Part shown: in pieces, positions 22,629 to 35,501 of the stretch
Numbering within the stretch: the first letter of the stretch is position 1
How the letters are laid out: the number at the start of each line of letters is the position of its first letter
Origin: Tribonema minus
Lineage: Eukaryota; Sar; Xanthophyceae; Tribonematales; Tribonemataceae
Direction of reading: 5' to 3'
Assembly: GCA_017506865.1 (NCBI GenBank)
Contig: JAFCMP010000535.1
Span: 248,001-312,000, forward strand
Length of the DNA stretch: 64,000 nt
The notes under the pieces: generated by a model
Seen by the model: the letters and a program-made list of their open reading frames with translations, nothing else
What the model was told of the DNA's origin: nothing
The model's database searches: none
Made by a program: the position numbers and the translations under genes

Positions 22629-23767
22629 GGTGGCGGTGGAGGAGGCGGTGATGTATATGAAGGTGATTGATGCGCGCGCGACAGAGGAAGTGTGATCGAG
22701 GACTGGACGACAGAGGTCAGTCTCGGAGGAATCCTGCATGTTGAAGCGTCTTACGTAAGTTAGTTGTGGATCTGCCAGCTCAGCTCAGCGCGTGTGCCGG
22801 ATGCGATGAGCTCGCGCAGATTCTTGATAATCAGGTACAGGGACATGATATCGTGCAGCTGATCTTTCAGGCAGGCGGCAGGTAGCGCCCCGTTCCTCTC
22901 CAACCGTGTTCTGTGTTTTCATTGAAGAATCGTGGTCCCGGGAACACATGACTTGCTAAGCTGTGAGATCGTTCGAGGCTCACGTGCGCAGGCAGACCGC
23001 GGATGTCCGCACTGATGCTCCAGCCGCTGAAGTCTCAGAGGCTCTAGGATGGAGAACTCTCTGGACCAACTTTGGCTGAGATGTATTCGTAGTTTGTCAT
23101 CGTGCTGCTAGAGCATTGGTTATGCAATTGTGTGCACCGCCTGTACTTTTTCGATGCCATGGAGAAGGTGTCGATCACGTCCGCACGTTGTGAGACGCAG
23201 CGACTACGCGACAGTGCAACACGGGTTCGGCGGGGCACGTGGTTGCGGTGCTTCCGTGCACTGCAACAAACCACAGCATGATGGTAGTGTACCACCACAC
23301 ATATGTGAGATACAAAACTGCTCCATCGGCTGCTGCAAACAACAATCCAGCAGAAATGACAAAAGAGCAAAGCCGAAAGGTGCACGCTGGACATGTGATA
23401 TAGTGTAGATAGAGGCGCTGAAATGCTAGACGCGGCGATCCGCTGCCGCTGCTGCTGCCGCCGCCGTTACTGCCAGCAGACTTCTCGTCATGAACATGCA
23501 GGCAGCAGCACACGCCCGCCGCTGCTGCGCCCCCCTCTCGACTACGCAGTACACTGCTCAAGCCCTGTGCCGTTGCGCACAAATGCACCGAGCGCTGCCG
23601 CGATCGCTGCGCATCATCTGTGTGCGCACCCACCGTCGACAGAGGCGAGGGGAACGCTATCCTTGCGGCCATTGCGCAACGGAAGCGCCACGTGCGTGTT
23701 GACACAGCCACCACGGGTCGCCACATTTATGTGTCAGCGCATCGTGTGTGGCACGCGCGTGCGGTGC
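22629..23767. other. Intergenic region between two minus-strand genes
   Basis: No gene is recognised. It should contain the promoter of the small targeted protein (left end) and the 3' end of the SURP/G-patch gene (right end). The open frames at 23130-23726 are antisense to each other and carry no motif. Confidence 0.4.
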
Positions 23768-26700
23768 CTAGTAGTACGCGCGCCGCGGGTTGTTGAGCGG
23801 GTTGGGCCTGAACTTGTATGCCAGCATCATGCGCTTGCGGTAGCTGTCAAACTCGTCGTCGTCGCCCTCCACGGCGTCGGTCGCCGTGGCGCCGACGCCG
23901 CTGCCGGCGGGCCCCGCGCCGGCCATGTTGACTGCAACAAGAGGCGCAGGCAGGCGAGAACGGCGTCATCAATTGAGGCCAGCAGACAAACGCAACAAAC
24001 AGTTGCCGCTGGCATCCCGCCGGCAGTGCACACCGCAGTCTCGTAGGTGCGCACACCATTGCGCGAGATTGCGGTCGCAGAGCTGTTTCGCGGAAGACAA
24101 CAGGCACCACTTCAACGGGGGCACGCGTCACGCGCTACTTCAGTACTAGTTGCCAGCACGCGCTGCAGGGCGCGGGGTGCGCAGCAATGCGATACCCCCG
24201 AGCTAGCCACGAGCTCTGCACATTGCACATTCTGCTGAGCTAGCAGCAAACTCTCAGAGGGAAGCGCTGTAAGTAGCACATCTTTCTGTTTGATCCAATG
24301 CCACGTTCACCTGTTCTCTTGCTGCAGTCAACACGGCCGGCAGGTGTCCCCTGGCACTCCACTCTACAAGCCCCATATCTACCAAGTGCCAATCAGCGGG
24401 ACGGAAAAAGCCCAAGGGACAAAGGCCCGCAGTGTGCTGGCTCTGTATCTCAAATCACACGTAAGAGGAACAACAGCAGCACAGACGGGCCACACCGCAC
24501 AGTGTACACTACGTACACCGGCGCTGCGCATATAAAACAAGACGACGGACTGAACAAGATACCTCAATGGTGGGGCCGACGCCCTCTGCTGACATGGGCC
24601 CAGACACAGTGGCAGCGTATTCATGATGCCCTCGTTGACAGATAGAATATATGATGCTCTCGTTGATAGATAGAAGATATTTCCTGCTTCAATGTCACCA
24701 AGCAGGCAAGTGATCTGTCTCACCGGGAGCTGAGGCACCGGAGCCCTCTTTGCCCAGGCCCTCGCCTTCCTTCCAGCCGGCGCGTTGCAGCATCTGATAC
24801 CCAATGTTGCTCTCGTCCAGCTTGTGCTTCTCGAAATCCTGCTCGGGGAGAGAAAGCAGTACAAAGCCTTCACTGTGAACCGCTGCCCAGGTGGCTTCGA
24901 CGGGCTGGCATCGGCGCTGCCATTGACAAGCTTGCATATGTATGCATTGTATGCACTGATAAGGTTTTACGTTTGCAGGGCCCAGGGCTCGTCATTGGCA
25001 AGCTTGCACATGTATGCATATGCATGCATAGATGAGGGTTTACTTTTGCAGGGCCCAGGGCTCGCCTACTTGGCCAACTTGAAATGAATGCGGTCGCGAC
25101 AGCTCAGCTGGCCCCAGTCAGAGAGCGCTAAAAGAGCGCTTCACGGCATTATGACAACAGCCGCCACCAGATCTTGGCGCCCTATGAGGTCATGCAAACA
25201 ACACCTTTCAAAGAAAATCAACCCTGACCCTAACATTGTGAAAAAATCCCGTCCGGCCCAGTATGCCAAATGCAGGTCTGTGAGTGCCATGCCAACCTGT
25301 TGTGAGCTGAAAAATGGTTGTAGCTGTGGCTCCGAAAAGAGCAGGACACAATACATAAGGCATCACATATGATGCGTCATACATGGCATGTGCTATGCCC
25401 TCGCTGCAGATGATTTTATACTTGCTGAGCATGTGACGTGGCTGAACCACTGCTTTAATCAGTGCTCAGCAACCCACGTGCCCCGGCATGCATCAAAATG
25501 CCAACCACGGTACGATCGCGTTCGCCATGCAGGCTGCCTTCGCGTAGGCCTCTTGTCGCATCTTTATCAGGCATGATGGGACGCTGGCCAACACCAACTG
25601 TTAGGGTTAGGCTAACCCTAACCCTAACCATGTCGCACAGCCCTCTCAACATAGGCAGGCCTTTGCCTTGAGTCACAATGGTTATGTGCGATCTGGACAC
25701 CGCCCCTAGCGTTATCACAGATGCTTTGAAGTTTTACAAAGGCAAACAGACGCCGCACTGGCAAAGCGCCTGGCTCACCTCTGGCGCTTCGAGGGTCTCG
25801 CCATTTGCGGCAGCCTTGGCCTGCGGTGCGCGGGTGGAGCCAGTGGCAGCACAGGCGTGCGCGTGAGAGGTCGCTCTGTGCATGTGCCGTTGCCGCTTTG
25901 CAGCGCAGCGGTGCCTTGCTGAGCGCTGCCTCGCGATCAGCATGTGCAGCTACGCGCGCCATGCTCGCTGTACATCACCATCAAGGCACTAACAGAATTT
26001 CATGACAGATGCGCGGCGGTGACAAGCGCCTGCGCTGCATGGGGGGCGTCAGACACTCTTTAAAGTTGCGCTGAGTGCACGTTGTCCCCCTATGCCTGAT
26101 ATGTGCACATCGACAGCTCGTCGCTTGTCGCTCTAGCGGTATGGAATGTACGGTGGGTATGGTGGGTGTAGTGGCAGCATGTCTCAGTAACCCATGCTTC
26201 CGTAGTAGCGCAGATAAACTAATCGATAAAACCTACTGCACTCAAAATTTGACACTGCTTCTTTGAATGGTGAACTTGTAGAAGTCGGCGCGCTCTCAAC
26301 TCGCACCTGAATCCACACGCCGCGAATATTTAGCGAGGCAGCGAGCATTGTGATCTGGAATACATTATTGACTTATCAACACTGTCCAGGTCATTCCGGA
26401 CGTAACTGGCACGCCAATGTGGTGCCCCCAGTCAAATCGACATCCACTTCGAAGTATGACAATTGACGCTGGTGTCAGCGAAACTCACCCCCTTCAAGAA
26501 CCGCTCAAGCTCCTCTGGAGGCAGGTACTGGCCTATGTGCGTGCCGCCCTTGGCCTTTGCGGTGAGCTGCAATGGCAGAACGGCATGAAGGACAGGCAAA
26601 GAGGTAGAATTTCATGAGGACTGCGTTCAACTCTCGTTTCAAAAACAGAGAGATCCAAGAGATCAAGGGCAATAAGGCGCAGGACACCAACGAAGAGGAA

Positions 26701-29700
26701 CGCAGGTTGCTGGCAATGCGGATGTTGATCGGTGACGTGTCGCCTAGCTATTGTGCAGAACGCTTGCCGGAGTGCCAGTATGCACCACCTCATGCCACAC
26801 GCTCAAATGAAAATAATGAACAGCAAAACAGCACTGTATACGGGCGCGGCAGCAAAGCTGCAGCACTGCAAAGTGTCAACAACGAGGTGCTCACAGCACA
26901 GAGTACAGGTAGTTAAGCTGCAGCAAGATCGTATTGCTCAGGACCAGAGCTGAGAGCAATGCTGACCATCAACTGAATGGTTCGTTGGTGCAGCAACGGG
27001 GCACGCTCAAAGCGCTCTTATGAGGGGCAGCCACACAGCATTACGGTAGCACTGTCAGCTGCCTTAATGATGAAGGTACCAAACGAGAGCAGGCGACAAA
27101 ATGAGAAAGCCATCAACGCAGCATGCAGCCGCTACGCAAGCGAGTGTGCCTCACGCAAGGGACGCACAAGCTAGGGCTAGGGTCAGACGACAGAACGTAA
27201 TCGTCTTCGCTAAGGCAATATCAGGCCCCAAGTTTCAGAGCAGGGCTGTCCATCAACTGACAGCACGTAACGCGGCAGCACGATACGTCCACGGAGTACT
27301 CTTCAAAGGAGCAATGAGCAACCATGCATTGCTGCGGCAGCCAACGATGCAAACGCAGGCATGTCGTTCAAGCTGTGAGAGCTCATTCTTACCGTCATTG
27401 ACAGCGCCGTGTCGGCCGTGGAGAGCATCTCCTGCGCGCGCTTGCGGTGCTCCCACGTGCCGCCCTCGATGACGCCCCGGTTGCGTTCCGCCATTTCGAC
27501 GGTGTCCTTGAACTCTGCATCGCGCGGCGCACACAGCAGGACGGATGAGGTGGCCAAGTGTGTACGCTCGCAACGCAAGAGCTCACTTCCACGTACGCTG
27601 CAGAAGCAGCAGTGGGTGCATGCGTGATGGCGGCGCGCTGACAGGACATGAAAATACACTTGAATTTGCCCCTCGAAGTCTGCATTGTTTTGCGCGTGTT
27701 CACCGCATAGAGGGTGGGAACACAGCTTTGAAGTGTCTGCCCATTATGGGCGGCGATGACGCGAGAGCTCACTGTCCGATCTGGTCATTGTGAGCAGCAT
27801 GGCAGTGCACAGTGACCATGCAGTGCTGCTGAGATGCACTCGTTGTGTGCCGCCATCGCAAAGGCGCAATTGCGGTGTGTAACAGTGTGGAATGAGGACA
27901 TGACAAACATGAACTCATGGATGGATGGTGCATGAGCTTGCGGCGTACCCACACCACTTGCATCCAGAGCCATTGCACGGCAGAGAGCAGCAAGTCATCA
28001 TAACAGTGGTCTCACAAGCTGTGCTCAATGATGCCCCCCATTGTCTTTCATCCCCTGCCCCTTCCCCCCTGATGATCTGACGTCAAACTGTCATCAGACA
28101 AGTTGAGAGACTTGCCAACGCATTGCAACCAAATCCTATGGTCAATACCCAACCAGCATGTTTGAAACACCAAATGCCAGGAGCAGGCTGCAAGAAATGC
28201 AGCTTGAGCTTGTACCCCCTGCCTGATGCAGCAGCAAACTGTTCAGCTCTGCCTGCAATCACGATGTCCACGTGTACCGCGATATAGTGACATCGAAATG
28301 CGAAGTGGACGAGCAGCAACACCGGTGTAGTGCACGAATTATTCTAATCGACTCATGAATTACGCACCTAAGTCATATCACTATTCAGGTTAAATTCATA
28401 AAGGGGTAAACGTGCGCTGACCTTCGTCCGCCCTCGCAGCAAGCTCAGCATCAATGTTGAGCCTTGTCGCAATGGTACTACTATACACATTATCACAATC
28501 AATTGTGAGTGGCAAAGTGATCTTCACTACCGCTTGCACATAGCTCTCACCTTCATCTGCCCTCGCTGCAAGCTCGGCGTACTCGTTTTGGATTCTCATC
28601 GATTCACGCATAGCGCAAGTAGATTGAATTCATGAACGATCGCATGCCTCTCACCTTCAACCGCCCTCGCCGCAGTACGCTTGGTGTACTCCTTGAGCCT
28701 CTCGCCACCACAACGGCGCACAATGATGACATCACTCTATGCATGGCAAAAGTAAACCGAATCATGATGCATTCATGGATGACGTGTTCCTCCACGCGCT
28801 CTCGCCTTCATCCGCCGTGGCCGCGAGCTCGGCGTTAAATTTTCATCGATTCACGCATGGAGCAAGTGAATTCATGAATCCTTGTGCACGCACTCACCTT
28901 CATCCGCCCGCGCAGCGCGCTCGGCGTACTCCTTGAGCCTCTTGACACCCCAACTGGTAAACAAACTACCATTCAACACATGGATGGCAAAGCTATATAC
29001 GACAAACTGTCGTCAACATATGAACGGCGCAGCGATATGTATATCCACAAACCCTCACACATGCTCTCACCTTCATCCACCCGCGCCGCGAGCTCTGCGT
29101 ACTCCTCGCCACTACAACGGCGCGCAATATTGACACCAATCTCTGCATGGCCGAATTCAATCAAATCACGATGAATTCATAGAATTCATGAATGTAATTG
29201 AATTTGCAATGTGATTGAATTTGCAAATTCTGACATGCGCTCTCACCTTCATCCGCCCTCGCCGCAAGCTCGGCGTACTCCTTGAGCCTCTCGCCGTGCA
29301 GGTCCTGGACGGCGGCGAGCTTCGCCTCCGCACCCGCCCCCGGAGCGCCGCCCATCATCTGTACAAAGAGCGCCATTGCGACAGCAGGATTCAGTTGAAA
29401 TTGCGAAGCTGTTTATGTGTGCCGCAGAAGCGCAGTGCCTCCGCACCCCCCCCCCCAGCGCCGCCCATCATCTACAGAGCAGCTGCGGTGCGACAGCAGT
29501 GCCCAATTCAGCTGGAATTGACGTCAGATGCACCTGCGTCCAACTGCCAGCATGCGCGCAGCCAGCAGCCCACCAAGGCGCAGCGCGCGCTCAGTGGGTG
29601 AAGTGGCACTAGGAGCAGCAGGCCAGCTGCAGGCCCCTAGCACCACTTGGCGGACAGGCATGAAATGACATCGCTATCTAGGCAGAGCATGCGGCCTATT

Positions 29701-32700
29701 GGCGTACGTACACTGAGAGCATAGACAGGTGGGGCTTCGCTAGCATGTCATTGAGGCGCATATGCAGTCCTCTCGAAGCGTTTGTGCGCGAGGTCATGCG
29801 TAGGTAGGTATCTCTGTGCGCCGCGATCGCTGCGGTCACCAGCGCGGTGGCCGATGCGAGGGACATGCCAAGTTACACAAACGCACGCAGCAGGAGACCT
29901 CGATCACGACACACGCGAGGTGCGCTGAACGCACTCACTTGTCTCCACGAAGGTCCTCTGCAGCACAGGTAGGTATCTCTGTGCGCCGCGATCGCTGCGG
30001 TCACCAGCGCGGTGGCCGATGCGAGGGACATGCCAAGTTACACAAACGCACGCGGCAGGAGACCTCGATCACGACACACGCGAGGTGCGCTGAACGCACT
30101 CACTTGTCTCCACGAAGGTCCTCTGCAGCACAGTCAAGTCAGGTCCACAACACACATCACCATGCAGTGACCTGCCACCGTAGGTACGCACCCATAGTGA
30201 CGCTCCACACACAAAAGGCCACTTCAACTTCAACCTCAATAGGACATGCCACACGCTGTCACCCATTGCCATGAAGCCTCCCGTAGCGCCCCACACAGCG
30301 GTTGACCACGTCAAACTTCAACTTCAACATGACTATTCAGCGGAGCGTCACCTGTCGCCGCGCGGCCTCGCGGATGCGCGCCTCTAGCCGCTGCAGCTCC
30401 TGCTGTTCGCGCAGCTGCTTGTCTGAGCGGCGAGCGCGGTCCGCACATGCGGGGAAACAAACACTTGAAGTCCTCAGCACAAATGTTGAAGTTCTAGGCA
30501 CGGCGCAGGCCAGACGAACGTGACATGGCAAGCTCTGGGGGCCTTGCTTGAATGATGACATGAAGGCATGGAACAGGGTCGACCCCCCCCCCCCCCTTTC
30601 ACCCCTAACACCCACGTACAACATACACATGCCAACGGCTGATGATGTAAAACATGGCGCGCCTGCAGCAAACGTAGTGCGTATGCTTCTGAGACTGCCT
30701 GTGTGAGGTTCACCCCAGCGGCACAGCAGCGTGCACAGCGCTGGTGCACAGCGAGCGGGGCTGTAAGTGCGCTTCTGACGCGCAGCGCACAGACGTCATC
30801 GCGCTGCCGGGCAGGTAGGTATATTGACATGTACTGGCGTGTATGCTAATGTAACGATGGCCGTTTGTGACAGGGTCATGAGTCAAGGCCGTTGCCTGCG
30901 ACCAACTGTGCGCGAGCCAGCAGCAGTGAGCTGGGCGCCTTAAGCCAAGATGCATACGCTCTGTCATCAAACCGCATGCTCTGTCATTGAGCCGCCAGGT
31001 GTGTCAGAAACACAGCAGGTGTGTGATGGCACCTCGCCACTTTTTGGTGTACTGCAGACTAGGCATGCGCAAATCACTATTGATGATGTTTTGATGAGAC
31101 TCCTACAACTGCCACACGAGATATGGCCAGCTGACTGTTGCATGATGCAAACGTCATCAGCATGCAGCATCGCTCAGGAAACAGGCACAACTCCTGTGTT
31201 TGGTCTACATGATTCAGGTGCAGCAGAGCAGCTGCATGAAAGGCTGCAGCGTCTGCCAGTGACTCCATGGGAGGCAATGTTATGCAGTGTGTGCTTGGAC
31301 AGCATTGCATGCGAGGGGACTGTAGTGTGGCTTGAGCAGCACACCACCTGAGCGTTGCTGCGGAAGGACTAGCCTCGGGCAGGGCCCAGACAAGTGCTAC
31401 TATGCTCACAAAGGCGGAGCTGAACTGCGATGACCATCAAGACGGATTCATGTGCAGTTCATGTGCACCTACAACACCAGTGCATATACACTGTGTACAC
31501 CAGGAGCAAAGCTGAATGACGAAGCGCCAAGGCCTGCTGACCAGGTGCGACGTACCACATGCTGAGTTCTCAGGCAGTTGCACAAAGGCGCAAGCCATTT
31601 ACAACCCCATTAGCGCAGCATCATAGGGAGAGTCACAAGCACCAGCAGCAGAACCGCGCCCCGCCGCCGCGCCCTCACAGAATGAGAATCTTACCAAATG
31701 TACATTTACACCGGCTCAACAGGCACAAAGGCCAAGCCCAAGGAGCCCACTTGACTAGTACCACTACTGCTCCGCTACAGCAGCAGCATCGGGCGGTGCC
31801 GCGGAGAATCTGCTCTTGAACCTCCTAGCACCGTGCCCACCTGCTGCCGCGTCCATCGTCTCCGGCAGCGCCTTTCCGCCGCCGCCGCCCGTCGGCGCCG
31901 CCACCACCGCTGCCACCGCCGCCTCCACTGCCGGCGGCACCGGCGCGGGCGCTGCTGCCGCTGCGTCCCCCGCCTTTGCGCCCCACCGTGACCGTCGCGC
32001 TCGCCGCTCCGACTGCGCCGCCGCCGCCGCCGCATCGCCGCCCGGCGCTGCTGCCGGCGCCGGCGCCGGCGCCGCCGCGCGCTGCGCGTCCGCCTCTGCC
32101 TCCATGATGACCGCCGTCGCCGCCGCCGCCGTCTCGGCGTGGCGGCGCTGCTCGGCGGCGGAGGCGCGCGCGGCGTGGCGCTCCGCCGCCGCCTTGGCGC
32201 GCTCGCTGCGCTGCGCCTCCAGCTCCGCCTCGAGGATGACCTGCGTCGCCGCCGCCGCCGCCTCCGCGGAGCGCCGCTGCGCCTCCTCGAGCGCCGCCTG
32301 CGCCGCCGCCGCCACTGCGCGGGCGCGCGGGGGACAGAGGCGCAGCGAACGGTGAGGCCGGCACCACAGCGAGATCGCCCGTGCGCCAGACAACGAGAGT
32401 GCAGCAAATACGCAATGACGACAGGCCTCAGTGGCAGGCACACGCACACGCGACAGCAGCGTCGCATCAGAAGAAACGGCAGGGCCGCCGGCGACGCGCT
32501 CACCGGCGGCCTCCGCCTCGCGCCGCATGCGCTCCGCGGCCGCCTCCGCCGCCGTCGGCGCCGCCACCGCCTCCGCGGCGCCGCTCGTCACGCGCGCGAC
32601 GTGGCTGCGCGCGCGCGCCGTCGCGAGGGCGTCGCGGTACAGGCGCCCCTCCGGCGTCGCGCCCGCGGCGTCGAGCGCGAAGCGCACGCGCGCGTCGCCC

Positions 32701-35501
32701 TCGCGCGCGCGCGCCTCCAGCGCCGCCGCCGCCTCCGCGCCGCCGCCCGTGACCCACTCCGCCGTCGCGCGGATCGTCGCCTTGACGTCGTCTGGCAGCG
32801 CCGCGGCGGCGGCGGCGGTGGCGGCGGCGGACGCGGGCGGCGCGGACGCGGCGGCGGCGCCGGCGGAGGACTCGTCGTCCGAGTCGAACGCGCCGCGGCC
32901 GTTGGCGTTGGAGGTGAACTTCATCGCGATCTTCGCCTTCCTGCGGGGCGTGCAGCAAAGTGAGGGTGGGGGTTGAGGGTGGGGTTAGGGTATGCGGCAT
33001 GTGCGCGCTGTTGCTGCCGCTTCTGCTGCTGTCAGATCAGCGCTGCGTGGCGTGCAGGGCGATGAAGCGCGGCGATCGTTTTCCGAGAGGATTGTGCAGC
33101 GTGCGGAGCTCATTATTGCATGTGATGTACGTGTATGCTGCCCGTTCAAACATGGACCAGAGGGCATGCGCATGAACGAACTGGTACTGGTGCCGTGGCA
33201 GCAGTAGCTGCAGTTGCAGCTGGCTGTGTGCCATGCTCATAACGTGGCAAGCAGGCGACATGCAGAGCAGGAGATGCGGGTGTTCCGCTCGCACTGAACA
33301 GTGCTGCAGGAGCGCGCTGCACGTTCTGTGCACATTGTGAGACCGCAGCATTGCTGCTGCTGGTGTATAGGCAACGTGCTATGTGTAGCTGCTGTCAAAA
33401 TCAGGGTATGGCAGCAATATCTGTGCCGCTGCACTACTGCGTGCATGTGCATTGCGTAGCCAGCGCAAGCCCTGTACTGCATGCCCAAACATCAAAACAA
33501 CGGTCCGCAGGCCTGCACCCAGTGCATGGGTGATAAACTCACTTACCTCAACTTCAACTTCAACATATTTGCAGGTGTTTAAGAATGAGCAGCGTGCGTG
33601 CCATATGCTCTGATGCTGTGATGGCAAGCAATAGCGGTTCTTGTAACTGCTGCTCAATTGCTGCTGTTAACGGTGATTTCTGTGACAGCGGAGTTGAACT
33701 TGAAGACCGCCTGAGGAAATCGCAGCAGACTGCGCGCTCTACCAGTCTGCAACAGCACAATACAGGCACAATCACAACTTGGCTAAGGTTGCTAGCACCG
33801 CATCGTCGACTTGAGGTATACGCCGCAAACCGATTGGTGTTTAGACAACCGTGCGCTACTGCTGCTGCACCAATGTGTCGATTGCAACCCATGTCGTCCA
33901 ATGACATGACGACCGGTGGACCAGGCACTATTGAAAATGTGCGCCCTGCTGATACAAGTACACACGCCGCTACCCGTAGTACAGTATAAGCGTCAGACTG
34001 CGCTGCTTGACCGGTCAGAAAGCGGCGTCGCCACCACTTAGGTTGGGAGTACGTAGGGCCGAAGCTACTTCGAAGAGCTTGCCTGACGACGCCTCCGGTG
34101 CCGCTCCCGAAGCGCCGCTTCCTGTTCTCCGCGGCGACTCTCCGCGCGTGCTCGGCCTTCTCCTTCTCCAGCTCCGCCTCCGCAGCAGAGAGCAGCGCCA
34201 GTTCGTCCTCTGCCGCCTTTTTCGCCTTCGCTTCCTCCTCTTCCTTGAGCCTGCACAAAGCGCGCGCATGGGTGTGATCGGTACCGCCCCAAGTCTCTTG
34301 CCCCGTTTGCAGAAGCCTTGGCTGGTGTATCGTGCGTCAATGCTGCCCCTTGTGGCACTGAACTTTGCGGTCTGCGCCATTGAAAGTGACTTCTATTGCT
34401 GACGCGCACCACCCGAGCTTCTCTCAAGGACTGCAATCTGTAAGCATAAATAGGCCATCTCTGCTAGTATCGCCAAAAGCAAGGTGCTCGTGACAGCACT
34501 CGATGTAGAGCATCAATAACACCAGGCCAGTGATGCACAACAGATCCAAAGGAAACACACACGTTTGAGTACTTGCAGAGGTTCAACGAATCCAGAGTCT
34601 ACCAGTGCCCTTCCTGCATCGCGACCAGTGCAGGCGTCAAATCAGTCTGGGAGACTGTAATTGTACCTTTGCTGTTCAGCCTCCTGCTGCTCCTTGAGTA
34701 GCTTTGCGTGAGCCTCCGCCTCTGCTGCCGCTCTTGCCGCCTTCTCCGCAGCCTCCAGAGGGTCATAGGTGCTCTCCGCAGCGGCAAAGGGATCGTAGTC
34801 GCCGTCTGCCGGCGGCAGGGGCGGCGGCGGCAGCGGCGGCGCTGTCGGCGTGCCTGCATCGCAAGCGCGCAGCAGGTTGACCAGTTAGTGAGCTGAAATT
34901 TGTGATGATGTGATGAAATCAGGCGACAGCAGTAGCGCAGGACCGACAGGAAGACTAGACAAACATGCGACAAGGCGATGGGCGGCACGGCTCTCGAAGG
35001 CTGCTGCACACCAGGGCGCGATCCGTGGAGTCGTTTGTCGGTCTGGTAGGAATCACACCGACATGGGAGAAGGCCACAAAGGCCATAGGAGCTGCGATAT
35101 GAGCCTTTGATCGATGTCTAGCGAAGCCAGTGAAAACGAACCAACGTACCTGGCGGCAGGGGGGGCTGTGCGGGAGCTCCTGGTGCGCCAGGCGGCAGCG
35201 GCGGCGCCGACAAAGTCGGAGGTGCTGGCGGAGGTCCTGGCGGCCCTGGCGGCAGTGGTGGCGGTGCTCGTGGCGGTGCAGACATGCCCGGCGGCGCCAG
35301 AGGAGGTGGCGGCAGTCGCATTTGATGCTGTTGGAATGGTGGCGGCGGCGGCTGCATAGGCATTCCTCGGGGAGGATACATGCCCGGAGGCATCGAACCC
35401 GGAGGCATCATGTTTGGGTGCATTGGCGGCATAAAACCAGGCGGTCGAGGTGGTGGCGCTCCAGGCGGACCCGGCGGAGGTGGGAAAGGTGGTCTGTACA
35501 T
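23768..35501 (-). CDS. SURP and G-patch domain splicing factor, SUGP1-like, 12 exons
   Basis: Twelve minus-strand exons join in phase to 773 residues: 35501-35150, 34853-34667, 34250-34083, 32940-32504, 32314-31841, 30422-30352, 29358-29247, 27514-27393, 26566-26489, 25820-25779, 24838-24724 and 23931-23768. In order they encode a Pro-rich N-terminus; YDPFAAAE repeats and a charged helix; a SURP (SWAP) domain in exon 4 ([18 protein letters not shown] to [14 protein letters not shown]); a long Ala-rich coiled coil; [18 protein letters not shown]; a G-patch ([20 protein letters not shown]); and a terminal [20 protein letters not shown] block. The last three are in the order known from the plant SURP/G-patch protein and animal SUGP1, which bind U2 snRNP at the branch site and stimulate a DEAH helicase. 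The intron between exons 3 and 4 is GC-AG. Exon 10 is only 42 nt. An alternative end at 31764, reading through exon 5's donor, would lose the G-patch. Confidence 0.88.
25601..25629. repeat. Head-to-head telomere-type repeat in an intron
   Basis: TTAGGGTTAGG is followed directly by CTAACCCTAACCCTAACC, so two telomeric repeat tracts face each other. It lies in the intron between exons 10 and 11 of the SURP/G-patch gene. A one-way tract of the same repeat is at about 36675-36702. Confidence 0.85.
28416..29290 (-). repeat. Array of seven exon 7 donor junctions in the SURP/G-patch gene
   Basis: The exon 7 end encoding [15 protein letters not shown] plus its GTGAGAGC donor is in use at 29247. Going down the minus strand it recurs at about 29100-29068, 28945-28893, 28835-28800, 28700-28650, 28582-28548 and 28450-28420. 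Each copy holds 10-17 codons and most keep a GTGAG or GTGAA donor, separated by 90-170 bp of AT-richer intron with recurrent 'gaattcatga'. Several copies remain open in the coding frame but lack a usable upstream acceptor. Confidence 0.85.
29802..30131. repeat. Near-identical 165-bp tandem duplication in an intron
   Basis: Two 165-bp units (29802-29966 and 29967-30131) differ at about one base. Each begins AGGTAGGT. On the gene strand each contains CTGCAG|AGGACCTTCGTGGAGACAA|GTGAGT, an acceptor and donor bracketing 19 nt. It sits in the intron between exons 6 and 7 and is the youngest duplication in this gene. Confidence 0.9.
32951..34082 (-). other. GC-AG intron of the SURP/G-patch gene
   Basis: Exon 3 ends ...GTCGTCAG followed by GCAAGC, and exon 4 begins after CCCCGCAG. 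The phase (two bases plus one) is right only with the GC donor, and no GT site nearby restores the frame. AG|GCAAGY is the usual GC-donor consensus. The exact acceptor is at 32941; the intron contains imperfect TTAGGG repeats near 32970-32995. Confidence 0.7.

Noticed and set aside
25601-25629. Reading the telomeric inversion as a chromosome fusion point
   Set aside because: It lies inside an intron of an intact conserved gene, so a small insertion during break repair is the simpler account.
31816-32963. Long plus-strand Ala/Arg-rich frames opposite the SURP exons
   Set aside because: Antisense shadows; the minus strand carries the SURP domain with consistent splicing.
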